A stretch of DNA of 64,000 bases from Bugula neritina (lineage: Eukaryota; Bryozoa; Gymnolaemata; Cheilostomatida; Bugulidae): contig OZ037766.1 of assembly GCA_964035545.1 (NCBI GenBank), forward strand, positions 28,586,673 to 28,650,672, in the 5' to 3' direction. The first letter of the stretch is position 1. Every line of letters begins with the position of its first letter. This document shows positions 49,901-61,800 of this stretch, one piece after another. A model generated the notes under the pieces. It searched no databases. It was not told the DNA's origin and was given only the letters and a program-made list of their open reading frames with translations. The translations under genes were made by a program, and so were the position numbers.

Positions 49901-52900
49901 TCAGCTCTATAAACTATACAGAAAAGTGTCTTCAGACACGCATGTATTCTTTCTGATCAAAAAGCAATGAATTTCTTTGTTTTATAGATTTGCATGCAGT
50001 TAAACAGATTGATTTTTATTTTAAAAATATTTTTACGATACCTTGTCGAACGAGCATAAAACACTAATATTTTTGACACTCATATTTGGATTTTGAATTA
50101 TTGGTGATCAGAAATGTTGCTTTAAGGTGAGTCACTTTGATGAATATAATGTTTTCTATTTGAAAGGATGAGCAAAAATTAAACTCAGCGGTGTTTACAA
50201 TATCACAGTTTCATTCTGCAAAGAATTGAAAACTCCTAATTGTGATCTCTTCTAATGATAGCAGGGAAAATGGAAACTATTTTATAATTTATTAAGAATA
50301 GATATTAGATTTCTAAGGTGCCCCATATTTCATTATTGTTATTATTTCTCATTTTACTATGAAATGACCCTCGGGGAAACTATTATTCCGAAAGCTTTAT
50401 ACAAACAGCAATGTTATTGGTCTCCTGGTTATCAACTCTTTAACTTAAAAAGAACAACAAAACACTGGATATAATATACACAATTACATTGTGACCTGCA
50501 GTGGGTTAATACCCCATGTGTTGGTTATAGCTGCTTGTAGTGTTGAAATTTCTATACTCTTTTGGATATAGTGTTTTGGTGGAGAGAGTGAAAGCTGTTT
50601 TACCTCAAGCTCTCAATTGACAACAATAAGTATCATTACAAAAGAATAACACTCATGAGTAAATTCACTTTGTTAGTAGTTTGTGGCTTTGTTTACGTGC
50701 TGCCAGTTCACTTGCAGAGTTAGCTCAGTTTAGAAGGCAGCATACTTTTTGGCAGCGAGAAATGCCAAGTTATATTTCATAAATTTCGGAGGGAAATATC
50801 GTAGTTCTTTGGGTAATGGATCGCACATGTGTTGTCATAGCAACGTGGGACTCTATACAGTGGCTGCATGCTTGAGTGATTCTGACTAGTGGGTCATATC
50901 TATACAGACAAGTTACTACTAATACTCTCACTAGAAGGCTAGTAGTGTGTGGACTCCGGATATACCATAGGCTGAGATCCTACCGTGCAAACTTTCCTTT
51001 CTGTGGACTACTCATCATGCCTTCCAAGACTGTTACCACGTATACTATTTATTTCAAGTCTATTCTTTCAGCTGACAGCAAAGCATCCAAATCGGGTTCT
51101 GGATCCGCCACTGTTACACCACAGACAGCCCCCAGTGTGCATGTGAATGGCACAGCACCCATCAACGTAGTCAATGGTAACGCAGCCAGTATACAGAGGG
51201 GTAAACCCACGTCCCAGCAAACTGGAAGACTTCAAAAAGGTACTTAGTCTAATAGCCAGAGTAGTACATGTAGTTGTAATTGTGTATAGTTAGTACAGAA
51301 ACTTGCTGTGAAACTGTTAGCACTCTTCACTAACCTTTCCTTTATGTAGCAACTCTCTGAATACACTAAACTAGGATAGATGCTTCATTATATAATATTA
51401 TTATACTGTATTACACTATATTATATTGTATTATATTGTACTATGCTGCACTATATTATACTGTATTATATTATATTATACTATATTTTATCACACTTTA
51501 TTATACTATATTACGCTGCAGTATACTATATTATACTGTATTATACTATATTATACTGTATTTTATCACACTTTATTATGCTATATTACACTGCAGTATA
51601 CTATATTGTACTGTATTATACTATATTATACTGTATTTTATCACACTTCATTATACTATATTACACTGCAGTATACTATATTATACTGTATTATTCTATG
51701 ATATACAGCATTTTACTACCACATTATTATACTCCACTGAATGTTAGGAACTATACTGCATGGATAATACTAAGTATAGTGTAATATAGTATACAGTAGT
51801 CACTGTTGTACTATAACAACCAACAATATTAACATATTTTAATCATTAATACCTATAAGTAGCATTCCATGGTGCAGTCACAACCTGCAGCCAGTGGGAA
51901 ACGACTCCTTACGAATGTTGTAATCTGAGTTGCTGGCCGAAACTACTATCAATTCACACAGCAAATTGTATTCTTTTATTGCAACTTTTATCAATGCTTT
52001 TAGTAATACAAATTTTCACATGACTACAGCTTGACTTTGTTCAATGGATTGAGTTAGTATTCAATGGGAAATAATTATAATTTGTAAACCTATGTCTTGA
52101 ATTCACATCCCCTGCACAGTTAGTCTATATATTACGCAACACTGAGTGTCGGATAGCTAATGGAAAGTCACTGTTGTAGCAGCAACGGAGAAAGGCACCA
52201 GCAAGTCCCAGAGTCTGCTTCAAACTAGACTAGATGAAATGACTAGACTGTGTGACGACAAAGATGTCTACAGCAGGGGACTAAAATCTGAGCTCTTATC
52301 TGCATGTCGCAGTGTAGAGAGTCTTGGAGTTGTCATACAGTGTCTAAGTAGAGTGGTAGAGGAGCAGAATGTGAAGCTAGGTGAATATAATATAGTATAT
52401 AATATAATATTATATGATATCATGTATGGTATGATTTATAGTATATATAGTAGAGTACAGTATATAGTAGAATGTATAACTCTCTGTATATAGTAGAGTA
52501 CAGTATATAGTAGAATGTATAACTTAGTGTATATAGTATATAGTAGAATGTATAACTCAGTGTATATAGTATATAGTAGAATGTATAACTCTCTGTATAT
52601 AGTATATAGTAGAATGTATAACTCTCTGTATATAGTATATAGTAAAATGTATAACTCAGTGTATATACTATATAGTACAATGTATAACTCAGGTAAAGCT
52701 CGAGAATCTCAGCAACTGATGGTAAAATCTCACGAAGAAGAACTCACAAATCAAACCACAGAATTGGAACTTCTCACACAAAACTATGAGCAGGAAAAAC
52801 AGGTGAGTATTTCTTTCTATATGTCTTTCTATTGGGGGAGGGGAGGGGGGTCATTTAGCATGTGTTTCCTGTTCGCAGGCTTTTTTGTCTCTGCTAACAG

Positions 52901-55900
52901 TTTCGGTGCCTCTTTCTGTACAAATCTGCGTATCCATCACTTCCCCTACAGGCTTGCATCTTTATTCGTCTGTATTTCTTTTATTATATCTTTTCTTGAT
53001 TAATTTCCTTCTCTGTACATCCATATGCTTGGACTATCAGACGAGTGAAGTTTGTATACGTGTATCCATGGTAACTATTTCGCTCTGTATAACAGGAAGT
53101 AGTGCGACAGCTGACAGAAGCAAAAGAGAGAGAAATGAGACAGCTGCAGGCGGGCCACGATGAAGAGTTGGAGAAGATGAAAGAGAGGCTCACCACAGAG
53201 CACCATCAGTACATTGATAGTCTGAGAAATGAGCATTGCACTCAAATAGATACTCTGAATGTAAGCTTATAAACAGTTGCTTTAACTTGCCTGATGCGTC
53301 TCTCCGATGCGTTTACTGCCAGTAAAAGTTGTAGACATTGTTTAAATATTTGCAGTAAACAGTGGTCTCAAACGATTGAAAAACATGTTTGAGTTGGATT
53401 TTGAGTTAAAAAGTTGTTTTTATTGTTTTTCTAAGAGTTTTTTCATACTCTGTCGCAATAGAGTGTTTGGTACATTTTACCAGTTGATGAGAAATGGTCA
53501 ATTTTGTTTTGTCACACTTGTACTTCGCTTTATAGTATAATTGTATTATATGTACTGTGGTGTAGAAAGAAGTGAAAAGACTTGCGGCGGAGTGTGACAG
53601 CTGGCAAGTGAAATTTTATGAAGCCACTGAGGCTCTGCATCGAGATATGGACCACAGGCTGCAAGTAAGTGCCGTTTTCACGGGTTATCAATTGAGTTAG
53701 CACCTCTGGCCACTGTAGTATGGTTATACTTTTTGGTTTAATTATGGAAGGCCAGGAGAAGGTGGTGAGAGCACCTGCTAGCCTCCTGTCATATGACAAG
53801 AGCACCTGCTAGCCTCCTGTCATATGGTGTCAACTGAATATATAAGTGGCAGTAACCTTCCCGCTCTCTAAAGCCTCTAAAGCTACTAGAATTAGGTTTA
53901 TATTAAACAGAGAATTTCGTTTAAAGTATTTATAGAATGTCTGCTGTTTGGTAACTTAATGGTAGGGTAACTGTTGCCAGGTGGCGCTGCAGCCCTACAA
54001 AAACCTTCCGATGGAGATAGAGAGTCTGAAGGCAGTCATAGAACTCAAGTCTCATGAAAATAAAGAGTTACGAATAGAGAATAATCACCATAAACAGAAG
54101 GTTAGCCAATGCCATTAGTTACCTGTTGTTTGCGTATCCATAGTAACATGGCTAGCGGCATCATGTTCAGATTGCCTGTCACTTTTATGCAAGGTTCACA
54201 GCATTTAATGTTACGGGTTTTTACATTTAGGAGTTGTTTTACTTTCAGGTGGAGAAAATTCCCGACTTAGAAAAGCAGTTGTATGATACTAAACAGAAGT
54301 TGGAGAATTTACAGGCTCTGCTGGACATCGTGTCAGCTAAGGTAAGTTGAGAAGGTTCTGCCAAGAAGTACATTACAGCAGCAGCATTTTGAGCTAACTT
54401 ACATTCGTGTCATATTCGAGGGTGCCGTAAATAAGTGTTCCTCTTTTATTGGTTAGTGTAACTATTTATAGCCTATCGAAAGAAAAGATTTCAACTAGAG
54501 AAAATTTGTATTTTAGCTACTAAATATATTGAAGGTGTGACAACTTCTAACATACTGAGTAAAACTCTGAAGTTTTTAGTGTCAGTGAAAAGATAACTCC
54601 ATAACTCTTGAGTTCTCTGAAGTTTTCTATAGTGAGATTACAATCTCTCTGCCATGTTATTATCACTACTCTCAGCTAGACCGTAAAGTTGTAGCCTAAA
54701 AAGGTGACTGTATCAACCTAATTTTCAGGAGAAGGAAACGGCTGAGAAATATCACAAGGTGACTCGTCAAGCTGTGCAGGAGAAGAAAGAAAATCACAGG
54801 CTAAGCCTAAATATGGAGGCTTTGGCACTTAAGTTGGAGGAAGTTGAGTTTTCTCAAAGCGTTCACAACGACACGCTCAACGGCTGGTAGGTCAACTTGT
54901 GACTCACACCAAGGTGACCTGACAATACCGGACTGAGGTCAATTTATTTAGAGGCCTGCTGTACAGTTATAACTTTCAAATATATGCAGTGAATGCTTCC
55001 ATTCTTAGGGGTTGTATTTTAGTTGAGTGAAGCTATTTCAGTGGCAAAGTTCTTAAAACTTGATCATACACTACATTCCCATGCTCTGCATTATTCGAAT
55101 GGATTTTTCATTCAATGCAAGGGACAGCATCAATCTAATGAAGCAACAGCCATAGGTTAGCGCAGCTACAAATCCATCAGTACGAGCATCCCATACGAAT
55201 CCATTTAAGGGTCTCTTAAATGCCTTGGTTGATTTGATAAAGTTAATTTTATATAGCAATAATTTTATGTAATATAATTATAGTAGTTATCCATCGAAGC
55301 AAAGAGTTAATAGAATATAATCACACTGTGATGAGTCGCCATCAGCTACTGTTCAGAGAAACAAGCTGACTGTCATTGCTGACTCTTTGTTGGTGTTTCA
55401 GTGATCTGGACTTGTCTACAGTTTCTCTGCCGGCCTACAGTGTCAATAGTCCCGACGCGTCTCCTAGTCAGTTTACAAGGTCATTTTCAAGGTCATCTGG
55501 TAAAAGGCGAAGTAAACGTGGCAGCTCTAGTAGTAATAACTCTACCTGTGAAATACCTGAAGTGAGTTTTCTCCTCTTTCTCATCACTTTTATGTACATT
55601 ATTTCTTTCAGATGTCTTTTATTTCTGCTAAGTTGGAGCCTGAAGAGAAGTAAAGTTTCAGTCAAAGTTACCTGTCAAAGCTATTAGTAAACTAAGCAAG
55701 TTTTTATATAGTTCTAAATAGGATGCCTTTTGGTTTAATTTGGTTTGTTTTTGGGGTAATGATTTACTATATAAAATAATGTTGACTAGGGGGGACTTGC
55801 CTGAGTCTAACTTGATATTTCTGCAGATTTCCTTCTAGTTTTCAAAGTTCAAAAATAAATAAAATAAGAATTACTACATTAGTTCTACATAATATAAACA

Positions 55901-57397
55901 TTCTATGCTTTTACACTGTTGTTTTGTATGTTTTATGATGTTAAACTAATTAGTTTGACTATTTTTAGTAATACAAGTTAAACCTGAAGTGTAGTGTTCT
56001 AGTTCATTTAGTTATAGATTTTATTGTGCTGTCAAGAGTGCATTGGGATTCCCGATGTATTGGGATTCCCAGCGTGAAGGGATTTCCCAACGCACAGGGG
56101 ATCCCTGATGCACGGGAATCCCGAAAGACCGTGCCTATTAGTTACTATGTGGTGTCCTCTTTATGACGGTGTAGGTCATGTGATTTATTCTAATCTTTCA
56201 TTTGTTTCACACTAATTTCAGTTCATGTGTTTTCTTACATAGCATGCTGCCTGCTAGTCTATATGGGTAAGTTTTGCTTCGGCACTCAACAACAACTGCT
56301 GCCTATTTGCTGACTTGCTAACCCTCACTCTGCTTCCACGTAACTAGTTTCACCTCCCCTAGAAATGCCCCTTTCATACATGGCCACGAGTTTTTGATGT
56401 TTTACACCCATGAAGTTCTTTATTTGAAATCGAAAATTCACTGATATTTCTGACTGACTTTTAAAAAAGTTTTTGTTGCACTTAAAAATACTTCAATATA
56501 ATTTATTAATAAAATATTACCCTAAGCTGTAGTTGTGGTGTAAAGCATGGTCAGTTTTGGAAAGGTGCTAAGTCCTAACTAAAACCTTATCAGTATAGTT
56601 GAGTAGAGTATTGATGTGGGTAATGATCTTTTGAAGTATAATATTTGAGTTGTCTTCTCTTTTTAAGCAGCTACAAAACGCTTTAATAATTAGTGAGGTG
56701 GCTGTGGAAACTATTTACCTGACACTGGGGTGCCAGCCTACATGGAAAGTTTTTGAAGTTATACTTGCTTTTAAAAAATTAGACATGAATTAAATGCTTT
56801 TTAAATATATCAAATCAAAATTATAGTATCATTTTTATTTTCCTAGGGATGCTAAATCTATTATAAATATGTTATTCCTTATTCAACATGATTTCAAAAC
56901 TAATGCAGGCTGGATTACACATTTAATAATATATACTCACTACTATATAATATATATTCACTGCTGTATGGTATATTCCTACTACTATATAGCATATACT
57001 CACCAATATATAGCATATACTCACTAATATATAGTAATATATTGCTTAGTCTACCGCACTGTTAACTGGCACATTCTTTTAGCCATTACTAGAGTTTGTA
57101 TGATGACTTTACATTCCATTCTGTACTGTTAGTGCCTTAGTTTTTTAATGCTGCCCAGTGTACATTACACTTGGCTAATTCACATATTGGTATACTATAG
57201 TTGCACCTGATGTCTGTATATTTTAGCGTGAGAGACAAATCTCACCTGCCAAGCACCTTGTTCTCAGGTCACCCAGCTCTAGTCCGAGTCCGACTTATTT
57301 AACTTCCCCAAGAAAACATCAAGTGTTTGGATTTATCTCCTCCAATCCCCGGGCTTCAACTCTACCAAAATCTTATCGATCTACTAGAAATCACTAA
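43992..57397 (+). CDS. MTUS1/ATIP-like microtubule-associated coiled-coil protein
   Basis: Nineteen exons join in phase into 904 residues: 43992-44106, 44941-45021, 45709-46413, 46929-46954, 47083-47203, 47611-47637, 48517-48581, 48842-48917, 49630-49683, 51072-51239, 52180-52380, 52693-52802, 53096-53260, 53566-53664, 53981-54100, 54249-54341, 54729-54886, 55402-55561, 57227-57397. The first half is Ser/Thr-rich and disordered with basic SLLPP motifs. Residues about 480-790 are a long coiled coil. The block EIESLKAVIELKSHENKEL and the later ENHRLSLNMEALALKL resemble the C-terminal coil of vertebrate MTUS1/MTUS2. The tail is Ser/Arg-rich with SPRK. MTUS1 (ATIP3) binds and stabilises microtubules and interacts with EB1. 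Family assignment is from remembered pattern; the N-terminal half has no clear match. Confidence 0.75.
48428..48516. repeat. 21-bp minisatellite forming an exon's polypyrimidine tract
   Basis: About four units of TATTTCACATTTCGTCCTG type run directly up to the AG at 48515-48516, the acceptor of the MTUS-like exon 48517-48581. Confidence 0.7.
49105..49372. repeat. 17-bp minisatellite in an MTUS-like intron
   Basis: About 15 copies of AGGGGTGTAATATCTAC with small variants (GTAT for GTGT, CTGC for CTAC) lie between exons 48842-48917 and 49630-49683. Confidence 0.9.
51380..51795. repeat. 75-bp higher-order AT repeat
   Basis: ATACT/TATTATACTGTA simple sequence organised in a period of about 75 bp, marked by the repeated landmarks TTTTATCACACTT and CACTGCAGTATACTATA at least three times. 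Overlapping ORFs in all three plus frames are artefacts. Confidence 0.85.
52390..52692. repeat. 33-bp minisatellite ending at a splice acceptor
   Basis: About eight copies of a unit of about 33 bp (TAGTAGAATGTATAACTC plus TCTGTATATAGTATA) fill most of the intron after the exon ending at 52380. The last copy, TGTATAACTCAG, supplies the acceptor AG of exon 52693-52802. Confidence 0.85.
53766..53826. repeat. 28-bp direct duplication
   Basis: AGAGCACCTGCTAGCCTCCT followed by GTCATATG occurs twice in tandem, separated by ACA, in an MTUS-like intron. Confidence 0.8.
56036..56130. repeat. degenerate GGGATTCCC palindrome array
   Basis: Five or so copies of a unit containing GGGATTCCC or GGGAATCCC alternate with CGCA/GTGA spacers, in the last MTUS-like intron. 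The unit core is a near-palindrome. Confidence 0.6.
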
Positions 57398-57634
57398 GTT
57401 AATGTCAAACGTTTTTTAACTCTTATTTTATTTTTTAATGTTTTATTTATTAACTAGCAAATTCTTGTTGTTTTCCCAAATGTTGAATAATTTATCCTGT
57501 ATTTGGAATATTTTTGTATTGTTTTTCGATGGGATAAATTGTGAGTTCTAGATTTTATTCAGCCAACTGTGTTAATAGAGCTTATTTTATTTTGTACACT
57601 AGTATATATTATTATATTTTCTCCACTTTTAGTA

Positions 57635-57640
57635 AATAAA
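57635..57640 (+). terminator. candidate poly(A) signal of the MTUS-like gene
   Basis: AATAAA about 240 bases after the TAA stop, in AGTAAATAAATTC. Confidence 0.45.
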
Positions 57641-58870
57641 TTCATTAGATTAGATGCCATTCATTCATTTGTCTTTCTCGTAAGACTACAATAACGGTGA
57701 TGAGAAAACGTTAGCTGGTTTTCAATGCATCAAATTCTGTGTCTCACAATGCTAACAGCTACTTGCCAGCAGTTGCAGTAGTAGTGACTTACAAATTAGA
57801 TTGTAATGCTACATTATTACATTATGCTATTGTTGACTGATGGAGTAAATTTCACTAATGGAGTAATGGAAGCTTACTTAGTTTCACAGTAATGACTGCA
57901 AATAAAATAGAAGATGCTTGTGATCTGCACTTTCAACTGTTTCTATAAGTCTAGACTTCAATGTATGGAAAACTGTCAAATGCAAAGTCAATTTATTTTC
58001 TAATATTTTATTTTCTACACATTTACTCAAATTGAGGACATCAAAAGAAACTATTTACAAAATACAGGAGTGCAATCAGCAAAAACGTAAAATGAAAAGA
58101 ATTTATATAAACTTCTACACTTTGAAAAATAAATTTAAATAAACATATTATAGTAAGAAAATGATTAGATTTGAAAATAAGCTTTAATTTTTTTGCATTA
58201 GTAGCAAAATTTGAAAAGTTAATATTATAGAAGGAATGAATTAGAATTTATTAACAAAAAACAGTAGCTTCGCAGCAATCAAGAGAAAGCAACTACTAGG
58301 AAAATATAAAACATACTATAGATATGATATAATTTGAGTGACTATCAAGCATGTAGGTAAAGCACATAGAGAAAAATAAGCTATAAAGGCAGCAACTTGC
58401 TACTTAGGACTCGCTATTTCTACCAGAATTATACCTGGCATTGTAGGAAAATGGTAATGGTATTATTTAACTTCCCAGAATGCATCAGTGAGCACTTTTG
58501 GTAGGCAAAGGTGCTCACCGATGTCTTGATTTGAAATACATTCAGTTGGCTTTCATTGGCATAAAAACTGATAGCAGAATATTAACAATAAATCATAAAC
58601 ACCTTTTTTAAATTACTAATGATTGAGCATTTATCCACTTTCTATGTGTATAAACTTTAATATAAACTGATTATAAAGTGTTTGTTGTGAAGATCGTCAT
58701 GGTAACATGGTTACATACATTCAAGTGTTGGTAAGTAAATTCATTTTCTCATTGTTAAAAATTCGAGATGCGAAGGCAAAATTATATCTACTATAATAAG
58801 CTTGAAACAATGAATGATCAGCTGTTTGAATAGAAAATCTTTTGATCCATTTTTTTTAATAAAAATTATA
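57641..58870. other. convergent intergenic region, no gene seen
   Basis: Separates the 3' ends of the MTUS-like gene (+) and the glypican (-). It should hold the glypican 3' UTR. No coding segment or repeat was recognised. Confidence 0.4.
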
Positions 58871-61800
58871 TTACACTTTAAGAAAACTCAATATCATAAA
58901 CAGGCTGACTAGAAGAATATTTGCTGAAATAATTGACGGCTTCAAAATGTCACTTGAGGATGTGACGCCATCTTTAATAGACGACACTTTGGCTGTAACT
59001 TGCTCTTCTACAAGTTCTATGGAGTTGTCCGCACCTGTGTCATCTGATCGATAAGTCAATGGTTTTGCTGAATCAGTTACTATAAAAAGAACCAGAACAT
59101 ATTAATTTACAAATGACAAAAAGCAGGAAAACAATAAGTGTGTGTAAATTATAGCAGTAACCATTGAAATCAAATGCGTGCATTCAAAGGTAAAGGGCGT
59201 ATGAAGTCTATATTAATTGGTGAGGTAGAACAAGCTAACACTCTTAACGTATGCAGACAAAATGTGCGGTCACTCTAGCAGTTTGCTGAATTCACTTACA
59301 AATCGATATCCATATTTTACACTTCTTGCAGAGAACTGGGAAGTTGAAGAAATACAATCATTATTATAATAGTTATCACCATTATTTATTCATTCAAATG
59401 TTTTTTGATTGAAAATACATTGTTTATATTTTATGAAAATACAAAATCTGTCCCTGAAACTGCTATGTGATTATTTCAGAAAATTTTAAAGTAAAATAGT
59501 TTCAAAAATATTTAATTTTAATTTGATATTTACAAAACATTTAAATAAGACTGGCTTTAAGATATAAACTTGTCTGTAACATCCATATGACAGTGATAAT
59601 GTTCTTACAAATTTTCCCAATCTGTACTTCTGACCCACCTGTGTTGGCTGGTTTATTCTTAGAGTGAGATTGTGTTCGCAGAGGTGCAACAGTACGGGAC
59701 GCTCCTAACAAGCTCGGCTTTCCACTATCTTCATCATCAGGTCCTCCGCCACCAGGCGAGATCTCATCATCACCAGAACCTGAGCCAAGCTCATCATCCG
59801 AATCTTGCTTGTCGTCTGATTTGAGAAAAATTTTCAAGACATCCTGCAAAGTGACAGTGTAGAGTTATTAGTGGCAGTGTAGAGTTATCAGTGACAATGT
59901 AGAGTTATTAGTGACAATGTAGAGTTATTAGTGATAGTGTAGAGTTGTTAGTGATAGTGTATATATACTCGTAGTTATTAGTGACAATGTAGAGTTATTA
60001 GTGACAATGTAGAGTTATTAGTGACAGTGTAGAGTTATTAGTGATAGTGTAGAGTTATTAGTGACAATATAGAGTTATTAGTGACAGTGTAGAGTTATTA
60101 GTGACAATATAGAGTTATTAGTGACAGTGTAGAGTTATTAGTGACAGTGTAGAGTTATTAGTGATAGTGTATATACTCTTAGTTATTAGTGACAATGTAG
60201 AGTTATTAGTGACAGTGTAGAGTTATTAGTGACAATGCAGAGTTATTAGTGACAATGTAGAGTTATTAGTGACAGTGTAAAGTTATTAGTGACAATATAG
60301 AGTTATTAGTGACAATATAGAGTTATTAGTGACAATGTAGAGTTGTTAGTGACAATATAGAGTTATTAGTGACAATGTAGTGTTATTAGTGACAATGTAG
60401 AGTTATTAGTGGCAGTGTAGCGTTATTAGTGACAATGTAGAGTTATTAGTGACAGTGTAGGGTTATTAGTGACAGTATATATAGATCTATTAGTGACATT
60501 GATTGAAGCTGAAAAGTAATAAGTATGACAATTCTATTATATTAAAATTACTTTTTCATTATAGCAAAGACCATGTAACCTGAAGACTAAGAATAGCAAT
60601 GAAAGTAAAATATAAGAGTATTGGTTATATTGGTTGACACTCACTTTGCGAATTTTCTCGATTGACTCAATAGTAGCATTGACTTCTGGTAGCTGGTCAG
60701 GATACCTTGAGAATTGGTCTTGAAAGTCCAAAATCATCTTTTTTTTGTTCTCCCTAAAATTTGCAAACAAATGGGCAATTATGATATAAGTGCTGTATTT
60801 TAGTGAATAAACATTTTTGGTTTACAAGATTTTAAAAATGTAACATTGATCTCAAGGTTTGCGTTTTTCTTGATTCAATAATTTCGTCCACAAGTTTGAT
60901 AACTCTCCATGTACAATTTTGTTCTATAATTGAACACTTTAGGGCCTCAAGTTTAGACTATCCATTGTCATGAATAACTGTTCTTCATGTTGCAATATCG
61001 GATGAGTCTACATAATTTATTAAGTTTATTAATCTGTTTATATTCGAATAGAGATTTATTTAGTTAAATTATTGCGTAACTGTATAGTTATTTTTAAATT
61101 TCATATCAAGAACTTTTATATTTAACAGGTCTGGGAAACACAATGAAACTCTCCTTTCCCTAATTATAATTGCTATCAAATTAATGTGAGAACTTAGATC
61201 TGAAACAGGCAACTTACTAACCCTGAAGTTACCTGTCGATACCAAAAACCTGAATGTTGCATAATATTGCTACATGTACATTGTGTGAGCATGTTTTCCC
61301 ACATTATTTCAGTTTCTCATGGTTAAACAAAAAATTATACATAAAGTTCTCAAATTTTCCTGATACTTATCTATCATGCAATACCTAGAGGCATAAATAT
61401 GTGCGAGCACAACAAAATCACAATGTCTTGCCGTCTAGCTAGTGTAGCATATTCTTATTGTATAAGCTTGCTTTTCAATACATTGCATGTCAAAAACTGT
61501 GCAAAAAGCCATACAAAGTGTCATGACATGCATAATAACCAAACAAACTGCTCTATATCTACATACACGTTTACTTGTAAAGCATAAATTGACACTAACA
61601 CCAAAGTTTGATAGTCAAAGAATACATTTTGATGTACACAGCATTAAGTCTTGGTGCAGTTACATAGCAGATTCAGGTCGAATTCATGCAACTGTGCACT
61701 TGAGATGCTTAGAAGTTTCTGGAATAAATTAAAACTTGATTTTAGATTTGAAAATAGTTTTCAATACTCTAACCATCTCACAAGCCTGACGCATACTCTG

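Noticed and set aside
50876-51247. 123-codon plus-strand ORF
   Set aside because: Only the part from 51072 is coding, as an MTUS-like exon; the upstream part reads through intron sequence.
51380-51784. Three overlapping ORFs rich in Tyr, Ile and Leu
   Set aside because: All are by-products of a 75-bp AT repeat open in several frames; no start context, splice logic or homology.
52420-52680. 86-codon minus-strand ORF of Tyr/Ile repeats
   Set aside because: Translation of the 33-bp minisatellite.
52985-53196. 70-codon minus-strand ORF
   Set aside because: Antisense to a coiled-coil exon of the MTUS-like gene; no independent support.
59853-60490. Regular repeats that could be mistaken for a CRISPR array
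   Set aside because: The units are head to tail with no unique spacers, lie in an intron of an animal gene, and have no cas genes nearby.
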